From positions 1-20,961 of the forward strand of contig CABIYF010000035.1 in assembly GCA_902362875.1 (NCBI GenBank): a stretch of DNA of 20,961 nucleotides. Direction: 5' to 3'. The stretch comes from Eubacteriaceae bacterium (GTDB lineage: Bacteria; Bacillota; Clostridia; Lachnospirales; Lachnospiraceae). The notes beneath the pieces are model-generated. The model was not told where the DNA came from, searched no databases, and saw only the letters and a program-made list of their open reading frames with translations. Position 1 is the first letter of the stretch. Each line of letters opens with the position of its first letter. Shown one piece after another: positions 1-6,990 of the stretch. The position numbers and the translations under genes were made by a program.

Positions 1-28
1 ACACCTGCCAACAGAATGTAAAAAATAA

Positions 29-54
29 GATCACTGGATAAAAATCCAGTGATC
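29..54 (-). terminator. Perfect hairpin, likely leftward terminator
   Basis: An 11-bp perfect stem (29-39 with 44-54) closes a 4-nt loop. Read on the minus strand it is followed by a T-rich run (28 down to about 20), as expected for an intrinsic terminator of leftward transcription. On the plus strand only a weak tail follows. Which transcript it ends is unknown; leftward read-through from the IS66 genes is one option. Confidence 0.5.
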
Positions 55-65
55 AAAAATTTATC

Positions 66-147
66 GGTAACACTGATTTACCGTTTACATGTCAAATAAA
101 CCTGTCTAAAAATACAGATTTTTAGTAAACGGTAAATCAGTGTTCCC
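66..147. repeat. Inverted pair of IS66-like termini (type A)
   Basis: The 23 bases at 66-88 are the reverse complement of 125-147 with one mismatch. Each copy, read from its outer end, starts GTAAACGG, resembling the GTAA-type start of IS66-family ends. The two ends point away from each other across a 36-bp spacer, as if the right end of one lost element faced the left end of another. No transposase is attached to either copy, so they are best read as relics or a hairpin-forming repeat. Confidence 0.6.
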
Positions 148-210
148 TACAAAATCCGTAAGCGATTAATCTTAGGGGTAAACGGTAAATCAGTGTTCCC
201 TACAAAATCC
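125..210. repeat. A-B-A array: two 33-bp direct repeats around a 20-bp IS66 terminus
   Basis: A 33-bp sequence at 125-157 is repeated without mismatch at 178-210. The 20 bases between them (158-177, GTAAGCGATTAATCTTAGGG) are identical to the left end of the complete IS66 element at 263-282. The three units abut exactly. This suggests successive insertion and loss events that left terminal sequences behind. Confidence 0.75.
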
Positions 211-311
211 TAAAATAATCTGAGATGAATAATCTTGGACTGATTGAGCCATCTGTCCGACAGTAAGCGATTAATCTTAGGGTGTTGCTAGAATAATAGA
301 ATGCTAGTACT

Positions 312-1961
312 TTACTTCATTTTTCTAGCAAACATTCTTTGTACTTCTTCATTCCATGGTGCTAACTTTTCTAATTCTTTTTGAGCAGTTCTTGCATTTG
401 GTCGTTTTTCCAATAAGAAATTTAAATATTTATAAACGTTTAGATCATATGCTTTTGCCATCTCAATCATTGTGAAACAGACCACGCTGGCATGTGCTCC
501 ATCTGTAGAATCACAGAACAGCCAGTTCTTTCGTCCGATCGTGATCGGACGGATCGCATTCTCACTCAGATTATTACTGAGACTACACCGGCCATCTTCC
601 AAATATGTCATCAGTGTATCTTTTCGATTCCTGATATAGGTTACAGCACGATCAAGACGGCTTCCTTTTACCGGAGTTTGTGCATCAAGCCATGACAAAA
701 AAGCCTCAATGACTGGTTTTTCATCTTTGAGACGTCGTTTCTTTCTTTGTTCTGGCGAAAGCCCTTTTACAAGATAACGTCGTTCATATTCAAACAGTTT
801 ATCACAATATAAGACTCCCTGAACTGCCGGATCTGAATAATCTTTTTCATGACCTTTCGGGATCGCTTCCAGAAGGTATCTGCGGATATGTGCATAACAA
901 CAGCAGCGTTTCCCGTCCTTTAACAGATTATATCCATGATATCCGTCTGTCATAAAGTAATATCCCGGTTTGATACCATCCAGAAATCCAACGGCATGTT
1001 TTCCTGCTCTTGTTTCCGTATAATGATAGAGCACGATCTTTGGCAGTCCGTCTTCCCCACTGCGTACCACCCAGATAAATGACTGTGTCTGGGCTCTCCG
1101 GCCTTCTTCCTTTAACACCTGAAGGCGGGTCTCATCCATCATCAGAAACTTTCGTTTTTTCAGCTGTTTCTCAAAATAATCATACACTGGCTGAAAGTAT
1201 GTTTTGGAACAGTGGATGATCCATCTTGCCATGGAAGCTCTTGTAATCGTTGCTCCCAGCTGTTCCCAGTATTTTTCCTGACGGTACAGCGGCATTGCGT
1301 TTACGAACTTCTGACAGATCACATGTGCCGCAAGAGATGGAGATACATAGCTTCCTCGAAGAAGTGCAGGAACCCCATTGTCTTTGATGAACTGTGGTTC
1401 CTCTGTCTCTTTGCACTTTGGACATCCGTAAGTTGTAGCGATATATTCCACACGCTCCAGTTTTGCCGGTGTAAAAATCACTTCACTGCGGATCAGTTCA
1501 TGACCGATCTCAACCATCTTTGTTCCACAGATACTGCATGTTTTCTGTTCTTCTGTCAGAGTGTCAACGAATTCCTGACGGACAGGGATATCACGGAACT
1601 GTTCGTTCAGATCCGGCTTCTTTTTTCTCTTTCTTTCATGAGCTTTGATCTCAATATATTCCGGTTCGATCTCTTTTGCCGGTTCTTTCTCCATAAGCTC
1701 ATCAAACAGGCTCAACTGTCCCGGAAGATCATCTTTTGGTCTCTTTTCACTGGAAGTCCCAAAAAGCTTTGCTTGCAGATAAGAGATCTCTGCCTGCAGG
1801 TTTGAGATGATCTGGTCTTTCTTCTCATCGGATGCATGATGCTCTTCGATCGTTTTCCGAAGATCTTTGATCATCTCCGTCTGCAGACGGATCGTCTGAT
1901 TTAGTTGTGAGATCGTATCCTTCAGCTCGATCAGCCGGATATCATTTCTGCCTGAATCCAT
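312..1961 (-). CDS. tnpC: IS66 family transposase TnpC
   Basis: This 549-residue protein is the catalytic DDE transposase of the IS66 element. The N-terminus (about 10-70) is a leucine-rich coiled coil, followed by a basic linker and a zinc-finger-like stretch (CSICG, later CPKC). The catalytic part shows MMDETR, then MTDGYHGY, and a glutamate in SENAIRPITIGRKNW, which fit the DDE acidic triad. Length is normal for the family (about 500-550). The start is supported by AAAGGAG 9 nt upstream. The gene is separated from tnpB by 75 bp. The stop codon lies only about 50 bp from the left end of the element. It appears complete and potentially active. Confidence 0.95.
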   Translation of the reverse strand: MDSGRNDIRLIELKDTISQLNQTIRLQTEMIKDLRKTIEEHHASDEKKDQIISNLQAEISYLQAKLFGTSSEKRPKDDLPGQLSLFDELMEKEPAKEIEPEYIEIKAHERKRKKKPDLNEQFRDIPVRQEFVDTLTEEQKTCSICGTKMVEIGHELIRSEVIFTPAKLERVEYIATTYGCPKCKETEEPQFIKDNGVPALLRGSYVSPSLAAHVICQKFVNAMPLYRQEKYWEQLGATITRASMARWIIHCSKTYFQPVYDYFEKQLKKRKFLMMDETRLQVLKEEGRRAQTQSFIWVVRSGEDGLPKIVLYHYTETRAGKHAVGFLDGIKPGYYFMTDGYHGYNLLKDGKRCCCYAHIRRYLLEAIPKGHEKDYSDPAVQGVLYCDKLFEYERRYLVKGLSPEQRKKRRLKDEKPVIEAFLSWLDAQTPVKGSRLDRAVTYIRNRKDTLMTYLEDGRCSLSNNLSENAIRPITIGRKNWLFCDSTDGAHASVVCFTMIEMAKAYDLNVYKYLNFLLEKRPNARTAQKELEKLAPWNEEVQRMFARKMK

Positions 1962-2036
1962 GGTATAAAACTCCTTTTTTTGTTACTCTTATTATACCAT
2001 AAGATCGGCTGAATCCCTAGTAAAATAGGGACTTTC

Positions 2037-2402
2037 TCAATCTTTTTCATCATCCGGATTTTTTGGTTTGATCGCTTTTGGCTGTTCAATCTCCAGACCT
2101 GACATCAGCCAGTCGAACTGTCTCCAGGTGATCGGCTGTACTTCATTTTTATTCCTTGGCCAGCGGTATCTTCCTTCGGAAACGGTCAGTCTTTTATATA
2201 ATAGTACAAAGCCATCGTTTTCATATAAAAGTGCTTTGATCCGGTCACATTTCCGGCCACAGAAAAGATATAAGGCTCTCTGTTTTGGATCCATATGCAG
2301 CTGATCTTTTACGATAGCACATAATCCGTCGATCTGTTTTCTTATATCTGTATATCCACAGACAATATAGATATCATCCACAACAGAGATATCGCCTAAC
2401 AT
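2037..2402 (-). CDS. tnpB: IS66 family accessory protein TnpB
   Basis: This 121-residue protein matches the IS66 Orf2/TnpB family: the pattern YTDIRKQIDGL, then LYLFCGRKCDRIKALLYENDGFVLLYKRL, then GRYRWP is characteristic. It is required with TnpA for transposition in studied IS66 elements, though its biochemical role is unclear. Its ATG overlaps the end of tnpA (the tnpA stop lies inside the first codons of tnpB), which implies translational coupling. The length equals the usual 110-120 residues. It is not the IS605 TnpB nuclease, which shares only the name. Confidence 0.95.
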   Translation of the reverse strand: MLGDISVVDDIYIVCGYTDIRKQIDGLCAIVKDQLHMDPKQRALYLFCGRKCDRIKALLYENDGFVLLYKRLTVSEGRYRWPRNKNEVQPITWRQFDWLMSGLEIEQPKAIKPKNPDDEKD

Positions 2403-2797
2403 GAGAAAGCTCCCAGAAGCTTTAATGTTTGTTCCAGTAATCTTGGATCTGTCTGATTACTGATCCTTAAAACAGCTTTTCCGATCTGAAGTTCCATTGC
2501 TGCAACAGGTTTTGTGATCTCTGCAGTATCTTCCATAGAAGACTGTTTGAAAAGATCTGAAGGATGATCTGGGATGATCTCCATTTTTACAACTTCCTGA
2601 TGGATTGCCTGAAACCTGTCTTTTCCTGCCGGTGCTGGAAATTCACAGGCCTGTTTACGAAAACGGCGGACCCAGTTATAAAAAGTCCCAGGATTGATAT
2701 CATGTTCCAGACACCACTGGTGATCAGAAAGTCCGCTCTGTCTGCATTCCATGATCATATCATACTGTTCCTGTTCCGTGCGTCTTTTTGCTCTCAT
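2396..2797 (-). CDS. tnpA: IS66 family accessory protein TnpA (helix-turn-helix)
   Basis: This 133-residue protein is the first gene of the IS66 operon. The N-terminus has the DNA-binding helix-turn-helix typical of IS66 OrfA (SGLSDHQWCLEHDINPGTFYNWVRRFRK, split here as SGLSDHQWCLEHD and INPGTFYNWVRRFRK). The reading frame stays open to 2842, but the start at 2797 (MRAKRRTEQ) has GGAGGAG 4 nt upstream and gives the usual family length, so it is preferred. The C-terminal part is variable. The end overlaps tnpB by 7 nt. Confidence 0.9.
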   Translation of the reverse strand: MRAKRRTEQEQYDMIMECRQSGLSDHQWCLEHDINPGTFYNWVRRFRKQACEFPAPAGKDRFQAIHQEVVKMEIIPDHPSDLFKQSSMEDTAEITKPVAAMELQIGKAVLRISNQTDPRLLEQTLKLLGAFSC

Positions 2798-2825
2798 TGT
2801 ACTCCTCCATAATTGTAGTAAAGTA

Positions 2826-2879
2826 CTAGCATTTTCATTCATCTAGCAAACGATGGAAGTAAAACGCTAGCATCTAGCA
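2826..2879. repeat. Cluster of four CTAGCA motifs in the IS66 right subterminal region
   Basis: CTAGCA occurs at 2826-2831, 2843-2848, 2867-2872 and 2874-2879. At the other end of the element it occurs at 325-330, and its reverse complement TGCTAG at 286-291 and 302-307. Such subterminal repeats are candidate transposase-binding sites; that role is an inference. Confidence 0.45.
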
Positions 2880-2936
2880 ATCATTATGACAGGATTTAGA
2901 TGGATTGAAAATCCACCCTAAAATAAAGCGCTTACA

Positions 2937-2972
2937 AAAGAGCAAAGGATGTTTGCTAGAAAAATGAAGTAA
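2937..2972 (+). pseudogene. Remnant of a second IS66 tnpC, last 11 codons
   Basis: Read on the plus strand this stretch encodes KEQRMFARKMK and a stop. The last nine residues are identical to the C-terminus of the complete tnpC on the opposite strand (VQRMFARKMK). It lies directly after the right end of the complete element and continues into a full IS66 terminus at 3021. It is therefore a truncated, inverted copy of the tnpC end of a closely related element. Confidence 0.7.
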
Positions 2973-3021
2973 AGTACTAGCATTCTATTATTCTAGCAAC
3001 ACTTTAAGATTAATCGCTTAC
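2949..3021. repeat. Inverted 73-bp copy of the IS66 left end
   Basis: The reverse complement of 2949-3021 matches 263-335 at 71 of 73 positions; the two mismatches are adjacent, in the GGG versus AAG triplet of the terminus. Similarity fades over the next 15 bases. It includes the outer terminus (GTAAGCG at 3021 reading inward) and the tnpC stop region. Confidence 0.8.
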
Positions 3022-3126
3022 TGTTAAAATACTAATAAATATAAAAGATACCGATAAAATATAAGTTAAATGTTGCATTGGATGCTTTAACTTAGTAAAA
3101 TATAGGAAAACTAATGACCGCTTATA

Positions 3127-3155
3127 TTGGATAAGGATTTACAATATGTTATACT
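3127..3155 (+). promoter_or_regulatory. Possible promoter of the three-gene operon
   Basis: TTGGAT (3127-3132) is 17 bp from TATACT (3150-3155). The -10 element is good (5 of 6) and the -35 is weak (3 of 6). It lies 63 bp before the DUF262 start. The rest of 3022-3218 is AT-rich and shows no coding region. Confidence 0.4.
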
Positions 3156-3218
3156 GATAAAAGAGACGATAAGTGAATAGATTTTAGCATAAATAATGAG
3201 TACGGAGAATATAAAAAA

Positions 3219-4493
3219 ATGAAAAAAAATCTTGAAGGAAAATTACAAGAAATAATAAGATTTGCACGTAAGAAGAACAATACAATTAGCTATAATATGG
3301 CAGTAGATATACTAAAAGATAAAGAACAAATTAATGATGAGGATATAGGTTTATCATTAAAGGAGTTGTTCAACAGAGGGATTATAGTAACACCTGAGGA
3401 AGATGAAGAGTATTTGGCAAATGAAACTGATCCAGATACATTTATTCCTGCAGATGTTCAAATAAGTCAGAGAACAATTAATGTTTATAATTTGATGGAG
3501 AGACTAGAAAATGAAGAAATTGATTTAGCACCTAGTTTTCAAAGAAATGGGAATTTATGGTCTTTAGAGGAGCAAAGTCGTTTGATTGAGTCATTGATGC
3601 TAAAGATTCCAATTCCTGCATTTTATTTTAATGCAGCAGATGATGATAAATGGATTGTAATTGACGGGTTGCAAAGATTATCAGCATTTTATAATTTCCT
3701 TGTTGGTGAAAAGAATGATAGAGAAGAAAAAAGAAAAAAGCAGAAATTTGTGGGGATGCAATATTTAAAAGATTTTGAAAATTGTGATTTTGATGAGTTG
3801 CCTAGACAATATATGAGAAGAATTAAAGAAACGACAGTGGTTGCGTATACCGTTGAAAAAGGAACTCCAGATGAGATAGTATTTAATATATTTCAAAGAA
3901 TTAACACAGGGGGAACAATTTTAAAACCTCAGGAAATACGCCAAGCATTATATCAAGGAAAAGCAACTATATTGATTGAAAAGCTCGCAAAGTGTGATGA
4001 ATTTTTGCAAGCAACGCAGAATGCTATTAGAAGTGATAGAATGCAGGATAGAGAATATGTAACTCGTTTTATAGCATTTACAGAATTAAATTTTGAAAAA
4101 GAATATAGAGGAAATATAGATGAATATTTGATAAAAGCAATGAAATTAGTTAATACTTATGATGATAATAAAATTAGAAAATTAGAAAAGAATTTTAAAA
4201 AAATAATGAATTATTGTGCAAAAATATTTGGTAAGTATGCTTTTAGAAAATATAATAAAAACCAGAGAAGAGGACCTATAAATAAAGCAATTTTTGAAAT
4301 GTGGGTTGTATGTTTCTCGGGACTTACTGAAAAACAATTACAAACATTAGAAAGTAATAAATATCCATTTTTAAAAGCATTTGAAAAAATACAACAAGAA
4401 AGTACATTTATTACAACGGTAAAGGCAGGAGATCAATATTCTGTGGTAAGGAGAATTGATATAGCAAGAGATTTAGTGAAGGAGTTTATATGA
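3219..4493 (+). CDS. DUF262 domain protein with sigma-1.1-like N-terminus
   Basis: This 424-residue protein carries a DUF262 (ParB/sulfiredoxin-like, GmrS-type) domain from about 90 to 250. Visible motifs are the SFQRN segment (106-110), the DGLQR motif (149-153; DGQQR in most relatives) and FNIFQRINTGGTILKPQEIR (222-241). In GmrSD-type enzymes this fold binds or hydrolyses nucleotides and supports DNA cleavage. No C-terminal DUF1524 HNH nuclease motif is seen, so it is not a full GmrSD fusion; the C-terminal part is helical and basic. Residues 4-63 resemble sigma-70 region 1.1, ending NRGIIVTPEEDEE. The start has GGAG 11 nt upstream. It overlaps the ATPase gene by 4 bp. Base composition is clearly AT-richer than the genes from 7140 on. 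A defence role is inferred from context, not shown. Confidence 0.85.
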   Translation: MKKNLEGKLQEIIRFARKKNNTISYNMAVDILKDKEQINDEDIGLSLKELFNRGIIVTPEEDEEYLANETDPDTFIPADVQISQRTINVYNLMERLENEEIDLAPSFQRNGNLWSLEEQSRLIESLMLKIPIPAFYFNAADDDKWIVIDGLQRLSAFYNFLVGEKNDREEKRKKQKFVGMQYLKDFENCDFDELPRQYMRRIKETTVVAYTVEKGTPDEIVFNIFQRINTGGTILKPQEIRQALYQGKATILIEKLAKCDEFLQATQNAIRSDRMQDREYVTRFIAFTELNFEKEYRGNIDEYLIKAMKLVNTYDDNKIRKLEKNFKKIMNYCAKIFGKYAFRKYNKNQRRGPINKAIFEMWVVCFSGLTEKQLQTLESNKYPFLKAFEKIQQESTFITTVKAGDQYSVVRRIDIARDLVKEFI

Positions 4494-5581
4494 TTAATAA
4501 AATAGATGTTGAAAATTTTAAATGTTTTCATAAATTTAGTTTGCCGATGAGAAATGTTAATATATTATCGGGAATAAATGGAATGGGAAAATCTACCATG
4601 ATTCAGAGTTTATTATTGTTGAGGCAATCAATGAATAATAATGATGAAATAAAGGGGTTAAGAATTAATGGGGAATATGTATCCTTAGGAAACGGTCAAG
4701 ATATTTTATATGAGAAAGCTGAGGAAGAACAAATAAGTTTAGGATACGAAGAAGATGGAATTAGTTATTTTTGGAAATTTGAATATAGTGCAGAATCAGA
4801 TTTTTTACCAGTAATAGAAAAAAAAGAAGGTAAGGTAGAATCAACATTATTCAGTTCTGATTTTAGTTATCTATCAGCATATAGAATTGAACCTAAAGAA
4901 TTGTATGGTGTTAAAAATGAAATAGAAATAGATAAAAGAGAATTTGGAAATAATGGAGAATTTGCACTTCAGTATTTGGGATTACATGGAGATGATAAAG
5001 TAGTTAATGATAATATAATTATAGAGGATAAATTAGATAATTCATTAGCAAATCAGGTAAGAGTATGGATGGATAAAATTTCACCAGGAGTTTCTCCTAA
5101 AATTACAGTTAATATGTCTCTAAGAAAATCAGAAGTAAGATATGAATTTATAGAAGGTAGAGAAAAAAGTGGTTCATATAAAAGTGTTAATGTTGGTTTT
5201 GGTATTACTTATGTATTGCCATTAGTTATTGCATTAATTTCTGCTAAGAAAGGAGACATTATTGTTATAGAAAATCCAGAGGCTCATATTCATCCAGCGG
5301 GGCAAAGTATGTTAGGTGAATTAATTGCAAGAGCAGGAAGTGGTGGAGTGCAAATTATTGTAGAAACGCATAGCGATCATATTTTAAATGGGTTACGTTT
5401 AGCAGTTAAGAAAAAAATGGTAGATAAAGATGAAATAGTTCTTTCATTTTTTTATCGAAATGAAAAAAAGGAATTCAAACATGAGTGTATTCATCCTAAA
5501 ATATTAGAAGATGGTAGGCTGGATTGTTGGCCAGAAGGTTTTTTTGATGAATGGGATAAAGCATTATATGATCTTATTTAA
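4490..5581 (+). CDS. AAA ATPase, DUF3696 type
   Basis: This 363-residue protein is an SMC/RecF-like AAA ATPase. The N-terminus INKIDVENFKCFHKFSLP leads to Walker A GINGMGKST (28-36) and a glutamine a few residues later (MIQS). The ABC-type signature region is near VNVGFGITYVLPLVIA (234-249), followed by Walker B IIVIENPEAHIHP (257-269) and a switch motif VETHSDH (291-297). The tail with GRLDCWPEGFFDEW is the DUF3696 pattern. All ATPase motifs are intact. The ATG overlaps the stop of the DUF262 gene (ATGA) and the ribosome site AAGGAG is inside that gene, so the two are translationally coupled. Related overcoming-lysogeny-like ATPases act as sensors or motors in several phage-defence systems; here the partner and trigger are unknown. 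Confidence 0.9.
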   Translation: MINKIDVENFKCFHKFSLPMRNVNILSGINGMGKSTMIQSLLLLRQSMNNNDEIKGLRINGEYVSLGNGQDILYEKAEEEQISLGYEEDGISYFWKFEYSAESDFLPVIEKKEGKVESTLFSSDFSYLSAYRIEPKELYGVKNEIEIDKREFGNNGEFALQYLGLHGDDKVVNDNIIIEDKLDNSLANQVRVWMDKISPGVSPKITVNMSLRKSEVRYEFIEGREKSGSYKSVNVGFGITYVLPLVIALISAKKGDIIVIENPEAHIHPAGQSMLGELIARAGSGGVQIIVETHSDHILNGLRLAVKKKMVDKDEIVLSFFYRNEKKEFKHECIHPKILEDGRLDCWPEGFFDEWDKALYDLI

Positions 5582-5590
5582 GGAGCAAAT

Positions 5591-6487
5591 ATGTATTTAA
5601 ATGAACAGTCTTGGCATGAAAAGTCAGAAGACTCATATTTTATAGATATGAAAATTAGAAAGTTTTTAGATGTTTATGCTGAAATAAAAAGAAAAAATTC
5701 ACAAGAAGAAATTTTTGTTCCAGAAGAAGAAAAGTTGTATATCAATTCAGAAAGTTATTCTTTGGGACAATGGTTAAATGGAACGGATAAAGAATATAAA
5801 AGATTGTATTTAAGTTTTTGGAATAAGAGAGTTACTTATAAATTAGATGATGATTATGAAGTACGCATAAATGATGAAATATTAAAAGGTGGAACGGAGT
5901 CTTGGATTAATGATTCTTGTATGTTAAGTATTGAATTAAATGAAAAATGGAAACAAGAAGATATAGAAGCAACTTTAATTTCTGTAGTTGAAAGTAATAA
6001 AAAAGTAAAAATTAGAAATGTTTCTGATAAAGAGCATTTAGAGAATGAAAATATAAAAAAATTATTTATTATAGAAAATGAAGTTAAATCATATAGTGAA
6101 TTGTGGGACAGAAGGGGAGAATTATTTCCGCATTTGTCTTTTTGTCCTAGCGTAGAAGGAAAATTAAAAAATTTACAAGTGTTTTATCTCAATCAGGTAA
6201 CTAAAAAATTGTTAGAATTAGAAAATTATTGTGTGCAATTTTCTGAATTAGCATTTGATCCATCAAAATTAACAAAGACAACAACAGAGAGTGGGGCTAC
6301 TTTGGCGAAATTTGAAAAAGATCATACATTTAAAGATGAAGATGGAAAAGAATATTTAGCAAGTTGGCATATGCGTTTTACAGGAATTCCAGGAAGAATT
6401 TTTTTTATTCCTAATTATAATAGTCAAAAAGATAAAATTTTAATTTGCTACATTGGGGAAAAATTAAGAAATGTTTCATATACATAA
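5591..6487 (+). CDS. Unrecognised third protein of the operon
   Basis: I cannot assign this 298-residue protein to a named family. It begins 9 bp after the ATPase stop, with AAGGAG overlapping that stop, so it belongs to the same operon. It has no signal peptide or membrane segment. The middle is acidic and lysine-rich. Two stretches look conserved rather than filler: GELFPHLSFCPSVEGKLKNL (176-195) and a C-terminal module with SWHMRF (258-263), GRIFF (268-272) and ICYIGEKL (285-292). From memory, similar H-x-K/R, RIxF and IGYIGxHL strings end other uncharacterised proteins encoded beside ATPases; this needs a profile search. The compact basic C-terminus could be a nuclease or RelE-like fold, which would make it the effector, but this is speculation. 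Confidence 0.75.
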   Translation: MYLNEQSWHEKSEDSYFIDMKIRKFLDVYAEIKRKNSQEEIFVPEEEKLYINSESYSLGQWLNGTDKEYKRLYLSFWNKRVTYKLDDDYEVRINDEILKGGTESWINDSCMLSIELNEKWKQEDIEATLISVVESNKKVKIRNVSDKEHLENENIKKLFIIENEVKSYSELWDRRGELFPHLSFCPSVEGKLKNLQVFYLNQVTKKLLELENYCVQFSELAFDPSKLTKTTTESGATLAKFEKDHTFKDEDGKEYLASWHMRFTGIPGRIFFIPNYNSQKDKILICYIGEKLRNVSYT

Positions 6488-6772
6488 AAGTTTGTAAAAA
6501 GCGAGCAAGTTATTTTAAGATAATTAAATAGAATTTACAAAATTATTAAGCAAAACGGTCAAAACAAAAATTGGTACTACAAGTTGCACAAAATATCCCC
6601 TCAATCAACGGAAGTTATTGAGGGGATTGCTGGTTATAATGGAAAGAACACATTGGTCCTACCGTCATTTCCGAGAAAATCCCACCACCGATTGAACAAT
6701 CAAAAATAATCTGCTAAAATAAACATAACAAATACATAATACAAAATACAAGAAATGAAAGAGGAGAATACA
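6488..6772. other. Non-coding spacer with a perfect 11-bp hairpin
   Basis: This 285-bp stretch has no convincing gene. It contains a hairpin at 6595-6627 (stem ATCCCCTCAAT with its exact complement, 11-nt loop). Neither strand has a run of T after the stem, so it is not a standard intrinsic terminator. It could still end or stabilise the mRNA of the three-gene operon. The spacer marks the change from AT-rich cargo to ordinary chromosome composition. Confidence 0.5.
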
Positions 6773-6919
6773 ATGATTCATCTGTTAGGAACTATCGCAA
6801 TGATCTTAGTTTTAAGCTTAATGATCGCTGGGCTTTTAAAATTAAATTACAAAGATTTATGGGTATCAGAAGATAAAAAAGTTAACGAACCAGAAGTAAG
6901 AACACTAAGAAGTTGTTAA
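6773..6919 (+). CDS. Small single-pass membrane peptide, 48 residues
   Basis: The frame encodes MIHLLGTIAMILVLSLMIAGLLK followed by a polar tail ending RTLRSC (string shown in parts: MIHLLGTIAMILV, LSLMIAGLLK). It has a good ribosome site (GAGGAG, about 8 nt before the ATG) and is followed 25 bp later by a strong intrinsic terminator, so it forms its own transcription unit. The first 23 residues form one hydrophobic membrane segment; the rest is charged and probably cytoplasmic. No family is recognised. Its size is consistent with a regulatory or stress-related membrane peptide, and a type I toxin-like peptide is possible, but nothing beyond the membrane segment supports either. Confidence 0.6.
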   Translation: MIHLLGTIAMILVLSLMIAGLLKLNYKDLWVSEDKKVNEPEVRTLRSC

Positions 6920-6943
6920 TAAAGAATAAGTAATCTAAAGGAA

Positions 6944-6975
6944 AAGGAGTCAGAGAAATCTGGCTTCTTATTTTT
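6944..6975 (+). terminator. Intrinsic terminator after the 48-residue peptide gene
   Basis: An 11-bp stem (6944-6954 with 6959-6969, two G-U pairs) closes a GAAA loop and is followed by ATTTTT. This is a clear rightward terminator. Confidence 0.75.
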
Positions 6976-6990
6976 ATGCGGCAAATAAAA

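Larger units (their letters stand above)
263..2935 (-). mobile_element. IS66-family insertion sequence, about 2.67 kb
   Basis: The element carries the three-gene IS66 set tnpA-tnpB-tnpC on the minus strand. The left end is GTAAGCGATTAATCTTAGGG (263-282). The matching right end is the reverse complement of GTAAGCGCTTTATTTTAGGG (2916-2935); both share the GTAAGCG start and the TTAGGG end. IS66 elements usually make an 8-bp target duplication, but 255-262 and 2936-2943 do not match, so the flanks have been rearranged. An alternative right boundary at 3021 is set by a 73-bp inverted copy of the left end. All three genes look intact. Confidence 0.85.

Noticed and set aside
125..210. Possible CRISPR-like array (repeat-spacer-repeat)
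   Set aside because: Only two repeats, and the 20-bp spacer equals an IS66 terminus found elsewhere in the window. No cas genes.
492..695. Plus-strand frame opposite the IS66 transposase
   Set aside because: Entirely antisense to tnpC, no ribosome site, composition explained by the transposase codons.
1212..1805. Plus-strand frame of 197 codons
   Set aside because: A shadow of tnpC on the other strand; cysteine- and phenylalanine-rich translation typical of antisense frames.
3219..4493. Reading the DUF262 protein as a complete GmrSD type IV restriction enzyme
   Set aside because: It lacks the C-terminal DUF1524 HNH motif and is shorter than GmrSD fusions.
4490..5581. Reading the ATPase as a PARIS or Septu component
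   Set aside because: The partner genes do not fit: no DUF4435 protein as in PARIS and no HNH protein as in Septu.
6524..6706. Open frame of 61 codons after the third operon gene, containing NWYYKLHKISPQSTEV
   Set aside because: It has no ATG or GTG start and no ribosome site, and a strong hairpin lies inside it. It may be a remnant but cannot be supported as a gene.
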